Assembly (NCBI GenBank): GCA_028278335.1
Contig: JANQEN010000082.1
Coordinates: 20,102-84,101 of the forward strand
Direction of reading: 5' to 3'
Length of the DNA stretch: 64,000 nt
Source: Chitinivibrionales bacterium
Lineage (GTDB): Bacteria > Fibrobacterota > Chitinivibrionia > Chitinivibrionales > JANQEN01
In this document: one piece after another, positions 26,312 through 35,341 of the stretch
How positions within the stretch are numbered: the stretch's first letter is position 1
Layout: each line of letters starts with the position of its first letter
Translations under genes and position numbers: made by a program
The notes under the pieces: model-generated
Told to the model about the DNA's origin: nothing
Database searches by the model: none
The model's input: the letters and a program-made list of their open reading frames with translations, nothing else

Positions 26312-27442
26312 TTAATATGCACCTTTTGCCGTTAACAGGGCAATAGGAGTTTGAAGAATTAATTTAAGGTCTCGAAGTAATGTCCATTGTTTGATATAGT
26401 TGAGATCCATACGGACCATATTCTCAAAATCACACCGACTCCGTCCATACACTTGCCAATGGCCAGTAATTCCAGGACGAGCCTCTAATACGCGACATTT
26501 ATGCCAGGTGTTATACTCTTCCACCTCGTAAGGAATAGGAGGACGAGGACCAACAAGTGACATGTCACCGCGGAGGACATTGAAGAATTGTGGGATTTCG
26601 TCAAGGCTTGTTTTCCGAATGAACTTACCAATTTTTGTTACTCGGGGATCATCTTTGATCTTTGTTGGTGCGTCTTTAGCCATAGCACCTGTAATGAAAT
26701 CTTTTACAAATTTTTGGTGGGCAGTGGTATTGTTATCTGTTCTCATTGAGCGGAATTTGTAAAAGCTAAACTCCTTACCAAATCGCCCCACCCTTTTTTG
26801 ACGGAAAAAGACAGGTCCCTTGGAAGTAAGTTTAATAAGCATCGGAATAATAATGAAAAATGGGAGACAGAGGGTAATACCAAAGAGGCTACCCGCTATA
26901 TCTAAACACCGTTTTCCCATGAGTGAAATTCTTTTGTTTACGCTATGACTATGCGTTTTATAGAGAATTTCGTTGGTCTTGTCCTTAAGCGCCTTACCTT
27001 TACCCTCTGACTCGGGGAAAAAGTGATAGGTAATATTGATAAGTTGGGCGATAGTCGAAGAAAAGGTCTTTTGAATGTGCTTTGTCATTTTCTCAATAAG
27101 GAATTCATGACCATTATTGCTCAACTCTGTGTAAATAATACCTAAGGCACTATTCTTCTTGTACCAGCCTTTGATATCGGTTTCTCTGGTACAGGTGTTA
27201 AACATTTTTGAGAGTTTTTTAACAACCTTTGTTCGTTGATTATTGTTTTCAATTTTACTGAGATCCATGAGCATCAGCATAAAAGGATTTTCTGTGCGTT
27301 CGCTTCTTTTTCGTTCCATGATAAGCATTCCGCGGAAGTAATCTTCAGGGTAAATTGAAAAGTCTTGCTTAAAGAGAATGTGTGTGTCGGTTATTGCATC
27401 ATCGATTTTTTGATCGGGTATTTTCGTGGTTCCATCAATCAT
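26312..27442 (-). CDS. Polyprenyl-phosphate sugar-1-phosphate transferase with N-terminal GGDEF-like domain
   Basis: A 376-residue enzyme that starts lipid-linked polysaccharide assembly by moving a sugar-1-phosphate to undecaprenyl phosphate. The catalytic part (about residues 180-376) has one membrane helix (LFGITLCLPFFIIIPMLI), then KGPVFFRQKRVGRFGKEFSFYK cut by family rules into the conserved FRQKRVGR and FYKFRSM blocks, SLDEIPQFFNVLRGDMSLVG and GRSRCDFENMVRMDLNYI. In place of the usual WcaJ/WbaP four-helix region, residues about 30-160 resemble a degenerate GGDEF-type domain (ERKRSERTENPFMLMLMDLS). No GGDEF motif is seen, so it would be a sensor or structural part. Confidence 0.88.
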   Translation of the reverse strand: MIDGTTKIPDQKIDDAITDTHILFKQDFSIYPEDYFRGMLIMERKRSERTENPFMLMLMDLSKIENNNQRTKVVKKLSKMFNTCTRETDIKGWYKKNSALGIIYTELSNNGHEFLIEKMTKHIQKTFSSTIAQLINITYHFFPESEGKGKALKDKTNEILYKTHSHSVNKRISLMGKRCLDIAGSLFGITLCLPFFIIIPMLIKLTSKGPVFFRQKRVGRFGKEFSFYKFRSMRTDNNTTAHQKFVKDFITGAMAKDAPTKIKDDPRVTKIGKFIRKTSLDEIPQFFNVLRGDMSLVGPRPPIPYEVEEYNTWHKCRVLEARPGITGHWQVYGRSRCDFENMVRMDLNYIKQWTLLRDLKLILQTPIALLTAKGAY

Positions 27443-27531
27443 AGTGAGTACCCTTTCGATTCAATTATTCTTGTAACCGTAAGTATTAAGCATTGTTCAA
27501 ATTTTTTATGTGTCATAGTAAGCATTGCAAT

Positions 27532-29655
27532 TTATCTCACTGATGAGAGTTCTTGGATTCGTTTTTGAATGGTATCCTTTTTGACAGTAAACGCCAGCTT
27601 GGAATCGACATCCTTTGAATTCAACAGTGAAATGATCTCCTGATAAGCTCGCAAGGCCCTATTCCTTTCATTCACTTTTTCATAGGCCTGTGCTAAATGA
27701 AATTGAAGTTTTGGTTCTTTATTTAGTAATTCAATGTACTGCTTACGTCGCAGTAGTCGTATACTCTCTTTATATTTGCGGAGTGAAACCAATATATGTG
27801 CATAGGTATCAATAACATTTATATTATCTGGCGCTTGAAGATGTGCTTTTTTCGCAATTCTGAGCGTCTCTTTTTCATCACGATTTTTTGAGGAAACGTG
27901 AGCCCAGGCATAATTATTTAATAACAGTGCATAGCCAACACTGTCCTTTTGAAGTTTTTCTCCATGTTCAAGAATAATCGAATTGTAGATACCCTTGGCA
28001 TGATCATATCGTTGGGCATTGGACAACTCCTGTGCATAGAGAAGCATGAGAGAAAGGCTGTTTTCTTTGGATTGAGTCTCCTGAAACTTTTTCTCTGCTA
28101 AATCCCACTTGTTAAGTTTGGCATAGGCTTGGATCATCAAGGGGGCTGTCAGTCTAGGATCAAGTTTGCTGGCTCCACACAATGTAAGGGTTTGCTCATA
28201 TTCCTCACTTAACAGAAAGGTTTTAATATGAGCAAGTCTAAATCGGTTATCCTCCGGATGTTTTTCTAAAAGGTTAGAAAGTATTTTTCGTGCACCCTGG
28301 ACATTGCCGCCCTTTAAGAGGAGCAATGCCTTGGCATAGTAGACAGAGGCGTCATCTTTAAAAGATTTCTCCAAGACACTCTGTGCTTCCATGCTTTTGT
28401 CAATGAGATTCATTTTTAGTGTGATATCTCTAAACAATTCTAATGAATTCTTTGTATAGAGCTTCTTTTTATGGAGGAGGTTAAGTACAGCTAAAGCCTT
28501 TTCATACTTATGCAACCGTGAAAGAGCTGTTGCATATTCAACGGTGATTCTTGGGGTGTGTAGATAGAGGTCAGGGAGCGCCTTATAGTAGGAGACTGCC
28601 CTTGTTAAATCATTACGGTGGGCTAACTCTCTAGCTAATGTCAAGTCGATAAGTGGGATCTTTGGCAGGTCTTGACGCAACTGAATTAGCTCTTCAAGTG
28701 ATTGATCCTTTTCTTGAACAATTCCTTTGAGAGCATCATAGTATTGAAGCTCGGCCTCAGTTTCAACCTGCTTTATTTTTTGACAGAGGCGACTGATTTT
28801 ATTGAGTTTCGCTGTGTCCTGCTCAGCCAAGTAGATATACCCTAGCATGATCCGGGCCTGTTGGTTTCTTTTTTCCCTATTGTAATTCTCACCTAAGGCC
28901 ACGATTGTCTTAAGCAGTTTTTCAGCCTCTGATATCTTTCTGTCAAGAATTAGAAAACCGGCATGCTCTAATTGAACTTTTTCATCATAGAGATCCTGCT
29001 TCTTAGCTTCTTTAAATAATGTATATATACTATTATAGGAAGTCTCAAATGCCATCAGGTAGGCTAACGTGATGTATCCCTGGCTGTCGAGTCGTTTTTC
29101 TCGCTGGCACTTCTTTAGAAAGGAGAGTGCCTTGTCTTTATCGCCCTTTTTACCGTAAGCTAAAGCAATTTTATTGGCAAGGTCCGGTCGAGGGTTCTGA
29201 TTGTAAATTTTTGTCCAGATTGCTAAGGTAGAATCATACTCTTCAAAACGATTGAACAGTTCTCCTTTGAGTTCTTCTATCTGACTATTTTCTGGCAACT
29301 CTTCGAAAAGAGAAAGGGCATATTCGAGTCTTCCCGCTTTGTCACTATAAAAAGATAGTTTTGTTAAGAAAAGAAGTACCTCAAATGTCTTTAGCTCATT
29401 TTCCCATGTTGTTTTTGCATGGATTAAGGCAAGATTGTCATCAGGAGCTGTTCGAGCTGCAGCCCAGTGATACTGGGGATTTTCCGGTGATTGCTCGGTT
29501 GCCTTTTTAAAGTATTTATAGGCCAACGCATAATCTTTATTCTCATAAAATCCCTTACCTTTTGAAAAGGCCTCATCTGCAGTTAACTTTTCACCACACT
29601 TAATGGTAAATAGTAGAAAGAAAATTAAAAGGGTTGATAGTATTTTCATATTCAT
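27532..29655 (-). CDS. TPR-repeat lipoprotein
   Basis: A 707-residue protein with a lipoprotein signal (MKILSTLLIFFLLFTIKCG, Cys as the lipidated residue) and about a dozen tetratricopeptide-like repeats through its whole length, for example YENKDYALAYKYFKKATEQS near the N-terminus. It is the first gene of the polysaccharide operon, 89 bp before the sugar transferase gene. Large TPR lipoproteins in such loci (for example PrsT-like proteins) are thought to scaffold polymer export or protein sorting in the periplasm. No catalytic domain is visible. ATGs at 29655 and 29649 are both possible starts. Confidence 0.8.
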   Translation of the reverse strand: MNMKILSTLLIFFLLFTIKCGEKLTADEAFSKGKGFYENKDYALAYKYFKKATEQSPENPQYHWAAARTAPDDNLALIHAKTTWENELKTFEVLLFLTKLSFYSDKAGRLEYALSLFEELPENSQIEELKGELFNRFEEYDSTLAIWTKIYNQNPRPDLANKIALAYGKKGDKDKALSFLKKCQREKRLDSQGYITLAYLMAFETSYNSIYTLFKEAKKQDLYDEKVQLEHAGFLILDRKISEAEKLLKTIVALGENYNREKRNQQARIMLGYIYLAEQDTAKLNKISRLCQKIKQVETEAELQYYDALKGIVQEKDQSLEELIQLRQDLPKIPLIDLTLARELAHRNDLTRAVSYYKALPDLYLHTPRITVEYATALSRLHKYEKALAVLNLLHKKKLYTKNSLELFRDITLKMNLIDKSMEAQSVLEKSFKDDASVYYAKALLLLKGGNVQGARKILSNLLEKHPEDNRFRLAHIKTFLLSEEYEQTLTLCGASKLDPRLTAPLMIQAYAKLNKWDLAEKKFQETQSKENSLSLMLLYAQELSNAQRYDHAKGIYNSIILEHGEKLQKDSVGYALLLNNYAWAHVSSKNRDEKETLRIAKKAHLQAPDNINVIDTYAHILVSLRKYKESIRLLRRKQYIELLNKEPKLQFHLAQAYEKVNERNRALRAYQEIISLLNSKDVDSKLAFTVKKDTIQKRIQELSSVR

Positions 29656-29762
29656 TTGTTTACTTATGCAATCGTTTTTGTTATCTTTTTCAGATACACC
29701 TTTCCCCCGTGGGCGGTACTCTGTTTTCGCGCAACATGACTTGTGTAGCAGCTATCGTGCCA

Positions 29763-29803
29763 CTTTTTAAAAGTAAAGAGAGTTACTCTTTACTTTTAAA
29801 AAG
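29763..29803. repeat. Perfect 18-bp inverted repeat (stem-loop)
   Basis: CTTTTTAAAAGTAAAGAG (29763-29780) and its exact reverse complement (29786-29803) are separated by the five bases AGTTA. The hairpin lies about 110 bp upstream of the TPR lipoprotein start, in its probable untranslated leader. The stem is AT-rich and has no adjacent T-run, so it is not a normal terminator. The core AAAGTAAAGAG also occurs at about 40774-40784. Confidence 0.8.
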
Positions 29804-29865
29804 GTTTTATACCTTTTGCATATATATTCGCACAGTTATAGCAAAAACATGGACCACTAGATTAG

Positions 29866-29907
29866 CCGGAGCATGATGCACAAAAATTGTGCCGATGCCG
29901 GTTTTTT
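29866..29907 (+). terminator. Terminator-like hairpin, plus strand
   Basis: A bulged stem (CCG / GCAT / GCACAA pairing with TTGTGC / ATGC / CGG, loop AAA) is followed by six T residues (29902-29907) on the plus strand. No plus-strand gene precedes it, so it would end antisense transcripts entering from the polysaccharide operon side, or be the 3' end of a small RNA. Confidence 0.55.
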
Positions 29908-30000
29908 GAAAATAGTAGTGAAATCTGTCTGCCATAAAAATATAATTAACTAATACCAAAACATTGTTAGAGCAATGTTAACTGTGCCTTATTTTTTTAT

Positions 30001-30053
30001 GGGATTAAACTGTATTATGCCTGTGATACAGTTCGATCCCTTTAATTTTTTTC
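30001..30053 (+). terminator. Second terminator-like hairpin, plus strand
   Basis: GGGATTAAACTGTAT (30001-30015) pairs with ATACAGTTCGATCCC (30026-30040), 13 of 15 positions, with a ten-base loop. A T-rich tail follows on the plus strand (30041-30052). It is about 95 bp beyond the first plus-strand terminator-like hairpin, again without a gene in front of it. Confidence 0.5.
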
Positions 30054-30239
30054 TGTCTAATTTATTACCTTCTCAAAACAACATGAGAAAATATCATCAC
30101 TCTTGTGAGTGGACAAATCAAAACTATTGATGGCCCGTGAACCTTAAAATTTAAAGGGAATACTCGACATATATGTTGCCTTTCCATGCCCCCGGTGGTG
30201 AATGCTTTTTTGGTAAACCTTTACCACCCCTTCTTACAA

Positions 30240-30285
30240 TTTTTAATGAATGGCACTAACCCCGAATTTTAGTATTCATTAAAAA
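30240..30285. repeat. 12-bp inverted repeat
   Basis: TTTTTAATGAAT (30240-30251) and ATTCATTAAAAA (30274-30285) are exact complements around a 22-base loop. The dyad could be a protein-binding site or a hairpin near the promoters of either divergent operon. Confidence 0.55.
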
Positions 30286-30766
30286 TGTGATGTTAAACTA
30301 ATAAAAATCCAATTCCTAAGTCAAATTTTTTTTAAACCGTAGAAATACAGCTTTTATCTTTAACTAGGTGATTTTGAGTGAGGTAGAGATCGGTTTACAT
30401 TTCTCTCCTTGGAAAGAAAATGTCGATTTGATGTTATGGAGTGTTTAAATATTCTTCTTAATATACTACAAAGATTGAAATTTGTATCAATTTTTTTGCA
30501 TTCTATGTTAAAAATTATGATATATAAATATATTAAAAATAGGCATTTAATAATACCATAAGTGAATATAGATATAAGTGATTGATTTATAAAAAAGTTA
30601 AAAATCGCAAATTTGTATAAAAATGAACTAATAATTTTAACTTGTGACAGAATTCTGTTTTGATGAAGCGATATAAGTTTGGGAAATGATCAAAAAAAGT
30701 AATTATAATTCAAAAAAAGCAAAGGTGTTTAAGAAAGCGAGTGAATTGTACGAGAAAAGAGGAAAT

Positions 30767-30795
30767 TTGGCATTGGTATTTTTTCTTTCTATATT
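30767..30795 (+). promoter_or_regulatory. Sigma-70-like promoter for the lpt/rpoN operon
   Basis: TTGGCA (30767-30772) and TATATT (30790-30795) are separated by 17 bp and lie about 30 bp before the first gene of the operon. A sigma-54 reading was considered and rejected because the -12 GC is missing. Confidence 0.5.
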
Positions 30796-30826
30796 ATATT
30801 AATAGAGAAACGCCGTATTGGAGTAG

Positions 30827-31066
30827 TTGATTACAATTATGAAGGATAATCGAACAAAACTCTATTCATTCACCTCACAGAGAGATTTGATAGCCTATTT
30901 CTCTGATACGCTCCCTAAAAGTGTTATTAAAGGTGTTCTTAAAAGAATGAGGAAAAATTTTGTGAAGCGCGATACAAATTCTCGAGTCACCGACAGATTA
31001 CAGTTTCTTAAGAAATGCGAATGGGAGCTTGTAAGACTTTCAAGAAAAACGATAATGAATGAATAA
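30827..31066 (+). CDS. Small basic hypothetical protein
   Basis: A 79-residue basic protein with no signal peptide or membrane segment and no recognised family. It is helical and Lys/Arg-rich (SVIKGVLKRMRKNFVKRD), which could suit nucleic-acid binding. TTG at 30827 sits three bases after GGAG, and ATG at 30839 gives a four-residue shorter form with the same site too far away, so the start is uncertain. Its 3' end overlaps the next gene by eight bases, which supports it being a real, coupled gene at the head of the lpt/rpoN operon. Confidence 0.5.
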   Translation: MITIMKDNRTKLYSFTSQRDLIAYFSDTLPKSVIKGVLKRMRKNFVKRDTNSRVTDRLQFLKKCEWELVRLSRKTIMNE

Positions 31067-32549
31067 GTTACTACTTCTTTTATCCCTTTTTTTTTGTTTT
31101 TTTCAAATTGAAGCTAAAGAGTCACGATTCCATCGAATCATAGCATCATATAGCAATGACACCTACACCTATGATTATGCCGATGTGCTATTTCAGTACA
31201 AACGATTGTGGGATGATGAAAAAGATACTTTAATTGATCACAGCCAAGTAGATACTGGTGTATATCGTTTCGAAAAGAACTATGTTGCCACAGAGTATCA
31301 TAATCAAAAAATCTTGGGTAGAAAACATAAGGATATAACCACCGCAATCCTTGGGTATCTTCGATACTTCTCATTAAACCGAGAGAACACCCTAAATAGG
31401 GTTGTGAATTTTTATGATACAACAACCCACTCCATTAAGGCTGGCGCTCATTTTCGAAAAGGTATTGAGCGATATGATATCGTGCCATGGAAAAGTGATC
31501 CCTTTTTACAGTGTCTCTCCCATTCAGAGGCCCTGGTCTCCCATCAAAAGCGAAAGGGATTTGAGCCAGGGCTTGAAGCTTTGGGGATCGATTCATTGCG
31601 AGAGGATTTTAGCACCATTAGAGATCAGCAGGTAAAACTCAATTCCGATTTGATCCTTGGCTGTGGATTGGGAAAGCATACCTACGTTGCTCCACTCTAT
31701 CAAGCATTGAAGCTTGAGGGTATATTAAAGCGGGACAATGTGATTCAAAGGGATTTATCCGATGAAACTATTCATGCCATTGCTCGATTGCTTGCCCAGA
31801 CAAATTCATATAAAAGTAAAGGGCACCAAGCTGTACAAACCTTTAAAAAAGAGTTGGACAGTGTAATAATTCAAGACTCTGCAATTACAGAGCAAAGTCT
31901 ACGCTATGTTTCTCCCTTACGGATTAACCGGGCGTTGCTCTATAAAAGTCCCTATCTTTTTAAAGGACCTAAATTTACCATTTACTCAAAGAATCGTCTT
32001 TCCACAGGACTTCATTGGAGTGACACCTCCTTTCCTCATGATGCAATTGGTGTTGGCGATTCCGATTATGTGGATACCCAAGGTTTCTGTAAATCCTTTA
32101 CCTATCGACAGGCATTGGGAATGCGACTGGATCTGGGAATTCCTGTAAAAAAATTTATGTATCTAAATATTTCTGGTTATAGACACCTTTTTGCCAGTGA
32201 TAAACGAATTAAAGATTACTATGATAACCATGAAATTTTTTGGGATGAGGTGCTGGATATTCGATGGGATATGTATGCTCTGTTTTGGCGAGTAAATGCA
32301 TTGATGATAAAGATTGGGGTGAAGAACATGCCGACCTGGTGTTTTGTACCGCGTAAACAACCGCATACCTCCTATATTACCGCCAATTTATTTATTGAAA
32401 ATTATCTCACCCTCTCTTCAACATTTTCCTATACTGCCAAAGATAGGGATCACCTTTATGGATCCTATGCCAAATGGCAAAATCCTTATGGTGCAGTTGA
32501 TCGGGGATATCTGCTTTCAGTGACTATGAGCTATAATTTTAAAAAGTAG
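31059..32549 (+). CDS. Secreted protein, probable outer-membrane beta-barrel
   Basis: A 496-residue protein with a clear signal peptide (MNKLLLLLSLFFCFFQIEAK). The C-terminal half is rich in alternating aromatic strands and ends in LLSVTMSYNFKK, close to the aromatic-ending last strand of outer-membrane barrels. The N-terminal half (about 20-270) has no recognised domain. It lies in front of lptC-lptA-lptB, so a link to outer-membrane assembly is possible, but it does not resemble LptD. Start overlaps the small upstream gene (ATGAATGAATAA). Confidence 0.55.
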   Translation: MNKLLLLLSLFFCFFQIEAKESRFHRIIASYSNDTYTYDYADVLFQYKRLWDDEKDTLIDHSQVDTGVYRFEKNYVATEYHNQKILGRKHKDITTAILGYLRYFSLNRENTLNRVVNFYDTTTHSIKAGAHFRKGIERYDIVPWKSDPFLQCLSHSEALVSHQKRKGFEPGLEALGIDSLREDFSTIRDQQVKLNSDLILGCGLGKHTYVAPLYQALKLEGILKRDNVIQRDLSDETIHAIARLLAQTNSYKSKGHQAVQTFKKELDSVIIQDSAITEQSLRYVSPLRINRALLYKSPYLFKGPKFTIYSKNRLSTGLHWSDTSFPHDAIGVGDSDYVDTQGFCKSFTYRQALGMRLDLGIPVKKFMYLNISGYRHLFASDKRIKDYYDNHEIFWDEVLDIRWDMYALFWRVNALMIKIGVKNMPTWCFVPRKQPHTSYITANLFIENYLTLSSTFSYTAKDRDHLYGSYAKWQNPYGAVDRGYLLSVTMSYNFKK

Positions 32550-32618
32550 CATAGATGATTTTAGTGGTTTGTAACTATTTTTGTGGTGCAAAATATTGTT
32601 TTAAACCTATGGTTAATA

Positions 32619-33218
32619 ATGAAATCAATGTATAAAAAAACAGAACTGTTTACACTATTTAGTATTATCCTGTTTTTATTTCTGCTCCTTTCTGGAAATA
32701 GTTGCAGTAATAAAAAAGAGGCACTGCCACAGATAAGTGACACCCTTGTTGAACCCTGTCAAGAAGTCGGTGAATCTACCCTGTATTGTTATCGGGGAGA
32801 ACATCTTGTCTGGCGTCTCAATTCGGATTACTCACGGAAAACCTTACACGAAGATTCGGCCATGCTCGTGGTACCAGTTCGACTTATGGTGTACGATACA
32901 TTAGGAAAGAAGAGCACCCGTATTCTCTCTGACTCGGGAACCACAACCAAGACGTTGGAGAAATTTTTTATCTGGGGCAATGTCTATGTAAAAAATTGGG
33001 ACGGACTTATTATTGAGAGCCAATCCTTGTGGTGGAATAAAAAAAGCGCACTCATTGGATCCGATGAGTTTGTGAAAATAACCACCCCCAATGGGGATGT
33101 GTTACGCGGTAAAGGACTTGATGCATCGGAATCTTTTTCTTGGTGGACACTTCGTAAAAGTGTCAGTGGGGAGTTTCCTAACTTCAAGAATAGGATGGAG
33201 TCTGATGAAGAGCTTTAG
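32619..33218 (+). CDS. lptC: LptC-like LPS export protein
   Basis: About 199 residues with one N-terminal hydrophobic segment (FTLFSIILFLFLLLSGNSC, possibly lipidated at Cys). The periplasmic part shows the LptC jelly-roll pattern, with VYDTLGKKSTRILSDSG followed by GNVYVKNWDGLIIESQSL, a DGLIIES-like strand typical of LptC/LptA proteins, and ISGEFPNF-like end (VSGEFPNFKN). LptC links the inner-membrane LptB2FG to LptA. The ATG at 32619 is preferred over a GTG at 32583; a further ATG lies at 32628. It overlaps lptA by 14 bp, the usual order. Confidence 0.75.
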   Translation: MKSMYKKTELFTLFSIILFLFLLLSGNSCSNKKEALPQISDTLVEPCQEVGESTLYCYRGEHLVWRLNSDYSRKTLHEDSAMLVVPVRLMVYDTLGKKSTRILSDSGTTTKTLEKFFIWGNVYVKNWDGLIIESQSLWWNKKSALIGSDEFVKITTPNGDVLRGKGLDASESFSWWTLRKSVSGEFPNFKNRMESDEEL

Positions 33219-34308
33219 TGTTTTGATTAAACTCTTTACTCTTCTTGCCTGTTTTGTCGTTCTCCAAGTGCACGCTACCACACTTTTATTAAAAAATGCA
33301 GACTATAATAGAAACTCTTTGGTCAATGGAAAGTTAGTGAGTGTCCTTCAAGGCAATGTACGATTTCTTTATGACGATACCTATATTCGAGCAGATGAGG
33401 CAACCTGGTATCGGGGAAGTGGTAAGGTTGACTTTAATGGAAACGTGCGTGTCTGGACTGAGATGCAGGAGCTTACCTGTGATCATATGAACTACAACCG
33501 GAATATGAACAGCTTGATCGTTCGAAGAAACATCAACTTCTTTGACAAAAATGATCAAATACGAATTGTCGCTCAAAAGGCTGAGTACAATTTAGACACT
33601 AAACATATAGTACTAAACAAAGATCCACAGCTTTTTAAATATGATACCACTGCTGCAGAGACCTTATCCATTGTCTGTGATGTCATGGAATATGATGATT
33701 CCTTACAGATTGCTACAGGGATTGATAATGTTTCTATAACCAAAGGACAGCTTCGTTCCACCTGTCAACAGGCTTTTTTCTACAATGAAACTGGTGTAGC
33801 AAAGCTTCGAGAAAAACCATGGATTTACTATGATGTCCACGATCTAACCGGCGACTCTGTTGACCTCTTTTTTAAGGATGAGGCTTTGGAGGGAGTTGCT
33901 GTCATGCGCAATGCCAAGGGACTTCATAAGGATATTACCGTAAAGGATACTATTTATACCCGGGTGACCGGTGATAGTATTTATATGGCAATCTCCGATA
34001 GTGGTACCGTAGAAAAGATATGGACCTATGAAGATGCAACGACTCTCTATTACTCTTCAGAGAACCGCCAGGATATTAATGAAGCCCATGGAAAGGTGAT
34101 TTTATTGGAGTTCTATCATGGCACAACAGGCACGCTTAGTATTTCCGGTAATGCCGAGTGTATATACTTTATGGATGATGAAAAAGAGAATGGTCGCAAT
34201 GAGGCAACCGGCGATAAGATTGCCATAAGCTTTGACAATGGGAAGGCAACCTACATCAAGCTTCGAGGAGATGTTCGTGGTACTTATTATGCTGAAACCC
34301 AACAATGA
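33205..34308 (+). CDS. lptA: LptA/OstA-like periplasmic LPS-transport protein
   Basis: A 367-residue exported protein (MKSFSVLIKLFTLLACFVV signal) with OstA-type repeats such as LVNGKLVSVLQGNVRFLYDD, YIRADEATWYRGSGKVDFNG and IRIVAQKAEYNLDTKH. These build the long beta-jelly-roll bridge that carries LPS across the periplasm. It is about twice the length of E. coli LptA, closer to the extended OstA proteins of other phyla. The ATG at 33205 overlaps the lptC stop and begins a good signal peptide, so longer forms starting at 33091 are rejected. lptB follows 72 bp later. Confidence 0.85.
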   Translation: MKSFSVLIKLFTLLACFVVLQVHATTLLLKNADYNRNSLVNGKLVSVLQGNVRFLYDDTYIRADEATWYRGSGKVDFNGNVRVWTEMQELTCDHMNYNRNMNSLIVRRNINFFDKNDQIRIVAQKAEYNLDTKHIVLNKDPQLFKYDTTAAETLSIVCDVMEYDDSLQIATGIDNVSITKGQLRSTCQQAFFYNETGVAKLREKPWIYYDVHDLTGDSVDLFFKDEALEGVAVMRNAKGLHKDITVKDTIYTRVTGDSIYMAISDSGTVEKIWTYEDATTLYYSSENRQDINEAHGKVILLEFYHGTTGTLSISGNAECIYFMDDEKENGRNEATGDKIAISFDNGKATYIKLRGDVRGTYYAETQQ

Positions 34309-34380
34309 TATATTTTTACAGAGGTAATCCTATATCAATCAAGAGAATAACCTTTTTTACCCATACAAGAGTATGTAACA

Positions 34381-35121
34381 ATGACTGTGGAAAATCAGCG
34401 CGAAATAAAAACCGATAATCTGGTAAAAGTGTACAGTAAAAGAAAAGTGGTCAATCAGGTCTCCATTTCAGTACACCAGGGTGAAGTTGTTGGGCTTTTA
34501 GGTCCCAATGGCGCAGGAAAGACAACCACCTTTTATATGATTGTAGGAATGATCAAACCAAACATGGGTAAGATCTTTTTAGATGATACCAATGTTACAA
34601 AAAAGGCTATGTACAAACGATCCCGTATGGGAATTGGGTATCTTCCTCAAGAGGCCTCTATTTTTCGTAAATTGACAGTTGGTGAGAATGTCATGGCCAT
34701 ATTAGAGACGCAAAAGATGAGTGGTAAAGAGCGTAAAACCAGAATGCGAGAGCTTTTGGAAGAACTCAACGTTGCCCATCTGGAAAAGAACTTGGGCTAT
34801 ACCCTTTCCGGAGGAGAGCGACGACGAGTGGAGATTGCTCGAGCCCTTGCTATAAGTCCCGACTTCATGCTTTTAGATGAGCCCTTTGCCGGCGTTGATC
34901 CCATTGCTGTTGAAGATATTCAAAGCATCATACATGAGTTGCGGGAAAAGGGATTGGGAATCCTCATCACCGACCACAGTGTCCGCGAAACACTTCGTAT
35001 CACCGATCGGGCGTATATCATGGCTGAAGGCAAAATACTTATTACTGGAACAGCACAGGAGCTTGCAGAGAATCCAGAGGCACGAAAGATTTACCTGGGA
35101 AGAAACTTTAAGCTTGATTAG
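34381..35121 (+). CDS. lptB: LPS export ABC transporter ATPase LptB
   Basis: A 246-residue ABC ATPase that powers LPS extraction. Walker A is [16 protein letters not shown], the Q-loop region [19 protein letters not shown] is characteristic of LptB, the signature is [16 protein letters not shown], Walker B is [15 protein letters not shown], and the H-loop is [10 protein letters not shown]. The position after lptC-lptA and before rpoN is the conserved proteobacterial-type order. The membrane partners LptF and LptG are not in the window. Confidence 0.96.
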   Translation: MTVENQREIKTDNLVKVYSKRKVVNQVSISVHQGEVVGLLGPNGAGKTTTFYMIVGMIKPNMGKIFLDDTNVTKKAMYKRSRMGIGYLPQEASIFRKLTVGENVMAILETQKMSGKERKTRMRELLEELNVAHLEKNLGYTLSGGERRRVEIARALAISPDFMLLDEPFAGVDPIAVEDIQSIIHELREKGLGILITDHSVRETLRITDRAYIMAEGKILITGTAQELAENPEARKIYLGRNFKLD

Positions 35122-35341
35122 CCCAGAATTTGGCTTCGCTTTTTAGAAACATCGTCAATGTAGCTATCCACATAGAGGCCAATGTTTTGTATTTGACAGA
35201 GCTGTTTAAAAAAGTATATTACTAAGGAACAGCTGATGATTTCGGCTCCATTTTTGCTTGTAAGTATTATTATAATATTGTACACTTTTTAGAAGGGATT
35301 ACAAGCGCTCATTAACGACCAATCTTAAAAGGAAAGACATC

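Larger units (their letters stand above)
29656..30826. other. 1.17-kb gene-free divergent region rich in stem-loops
   Basis: This AT-rich region lies between the minus-strand polysaccharide operon and the plus-strand lpt/rpoN operon. I see no convincing gene. It contains the four stem-loops listed separately (29763-29803, 29866-29907, 30001-30053, 30240-30285) and a small one at 30212-30225 (GGTAAA-CC-TTTACC). A sigma-70-like promoter for the plus-strand operon lies at its right end. The left part would be the leader of the polysaccharide operon if its promoter lies beyond about 30050. Confidence 0.6.

Noticed and set aside
29711..29718. JUMPstart/ops-like GGGCGGTA
   Set aside because: It is on the plus strand, opposite to the polysaccharide operon, and the match stops after eight bases.
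29634..29876. 80-residue plus-strand frame
   Set aside because: It overlaps the start of the lipoprotein gene and two hairpins and has no protein-like pattern or ribosome-binding site.
29656..30300. Cyclic-di-GMP or other known riboswitch ahead of the polysaccharide operon
   Set aside because: Hairpins are present, but I find none of the conserved loop sequences of the known classes on the minus strand.
30767..30795. Sigma-54 promoter before the lpt/rpoN operon
   Set aside because: There is a TTGGCA, but the GC at the -12 position is absent; a sigma-70 reading with 17-bp spacing fits better.
33091..33204. Longer lptA start
   Set aside because: It lies within lptC and would bury the signal peptide that begins at 33205.
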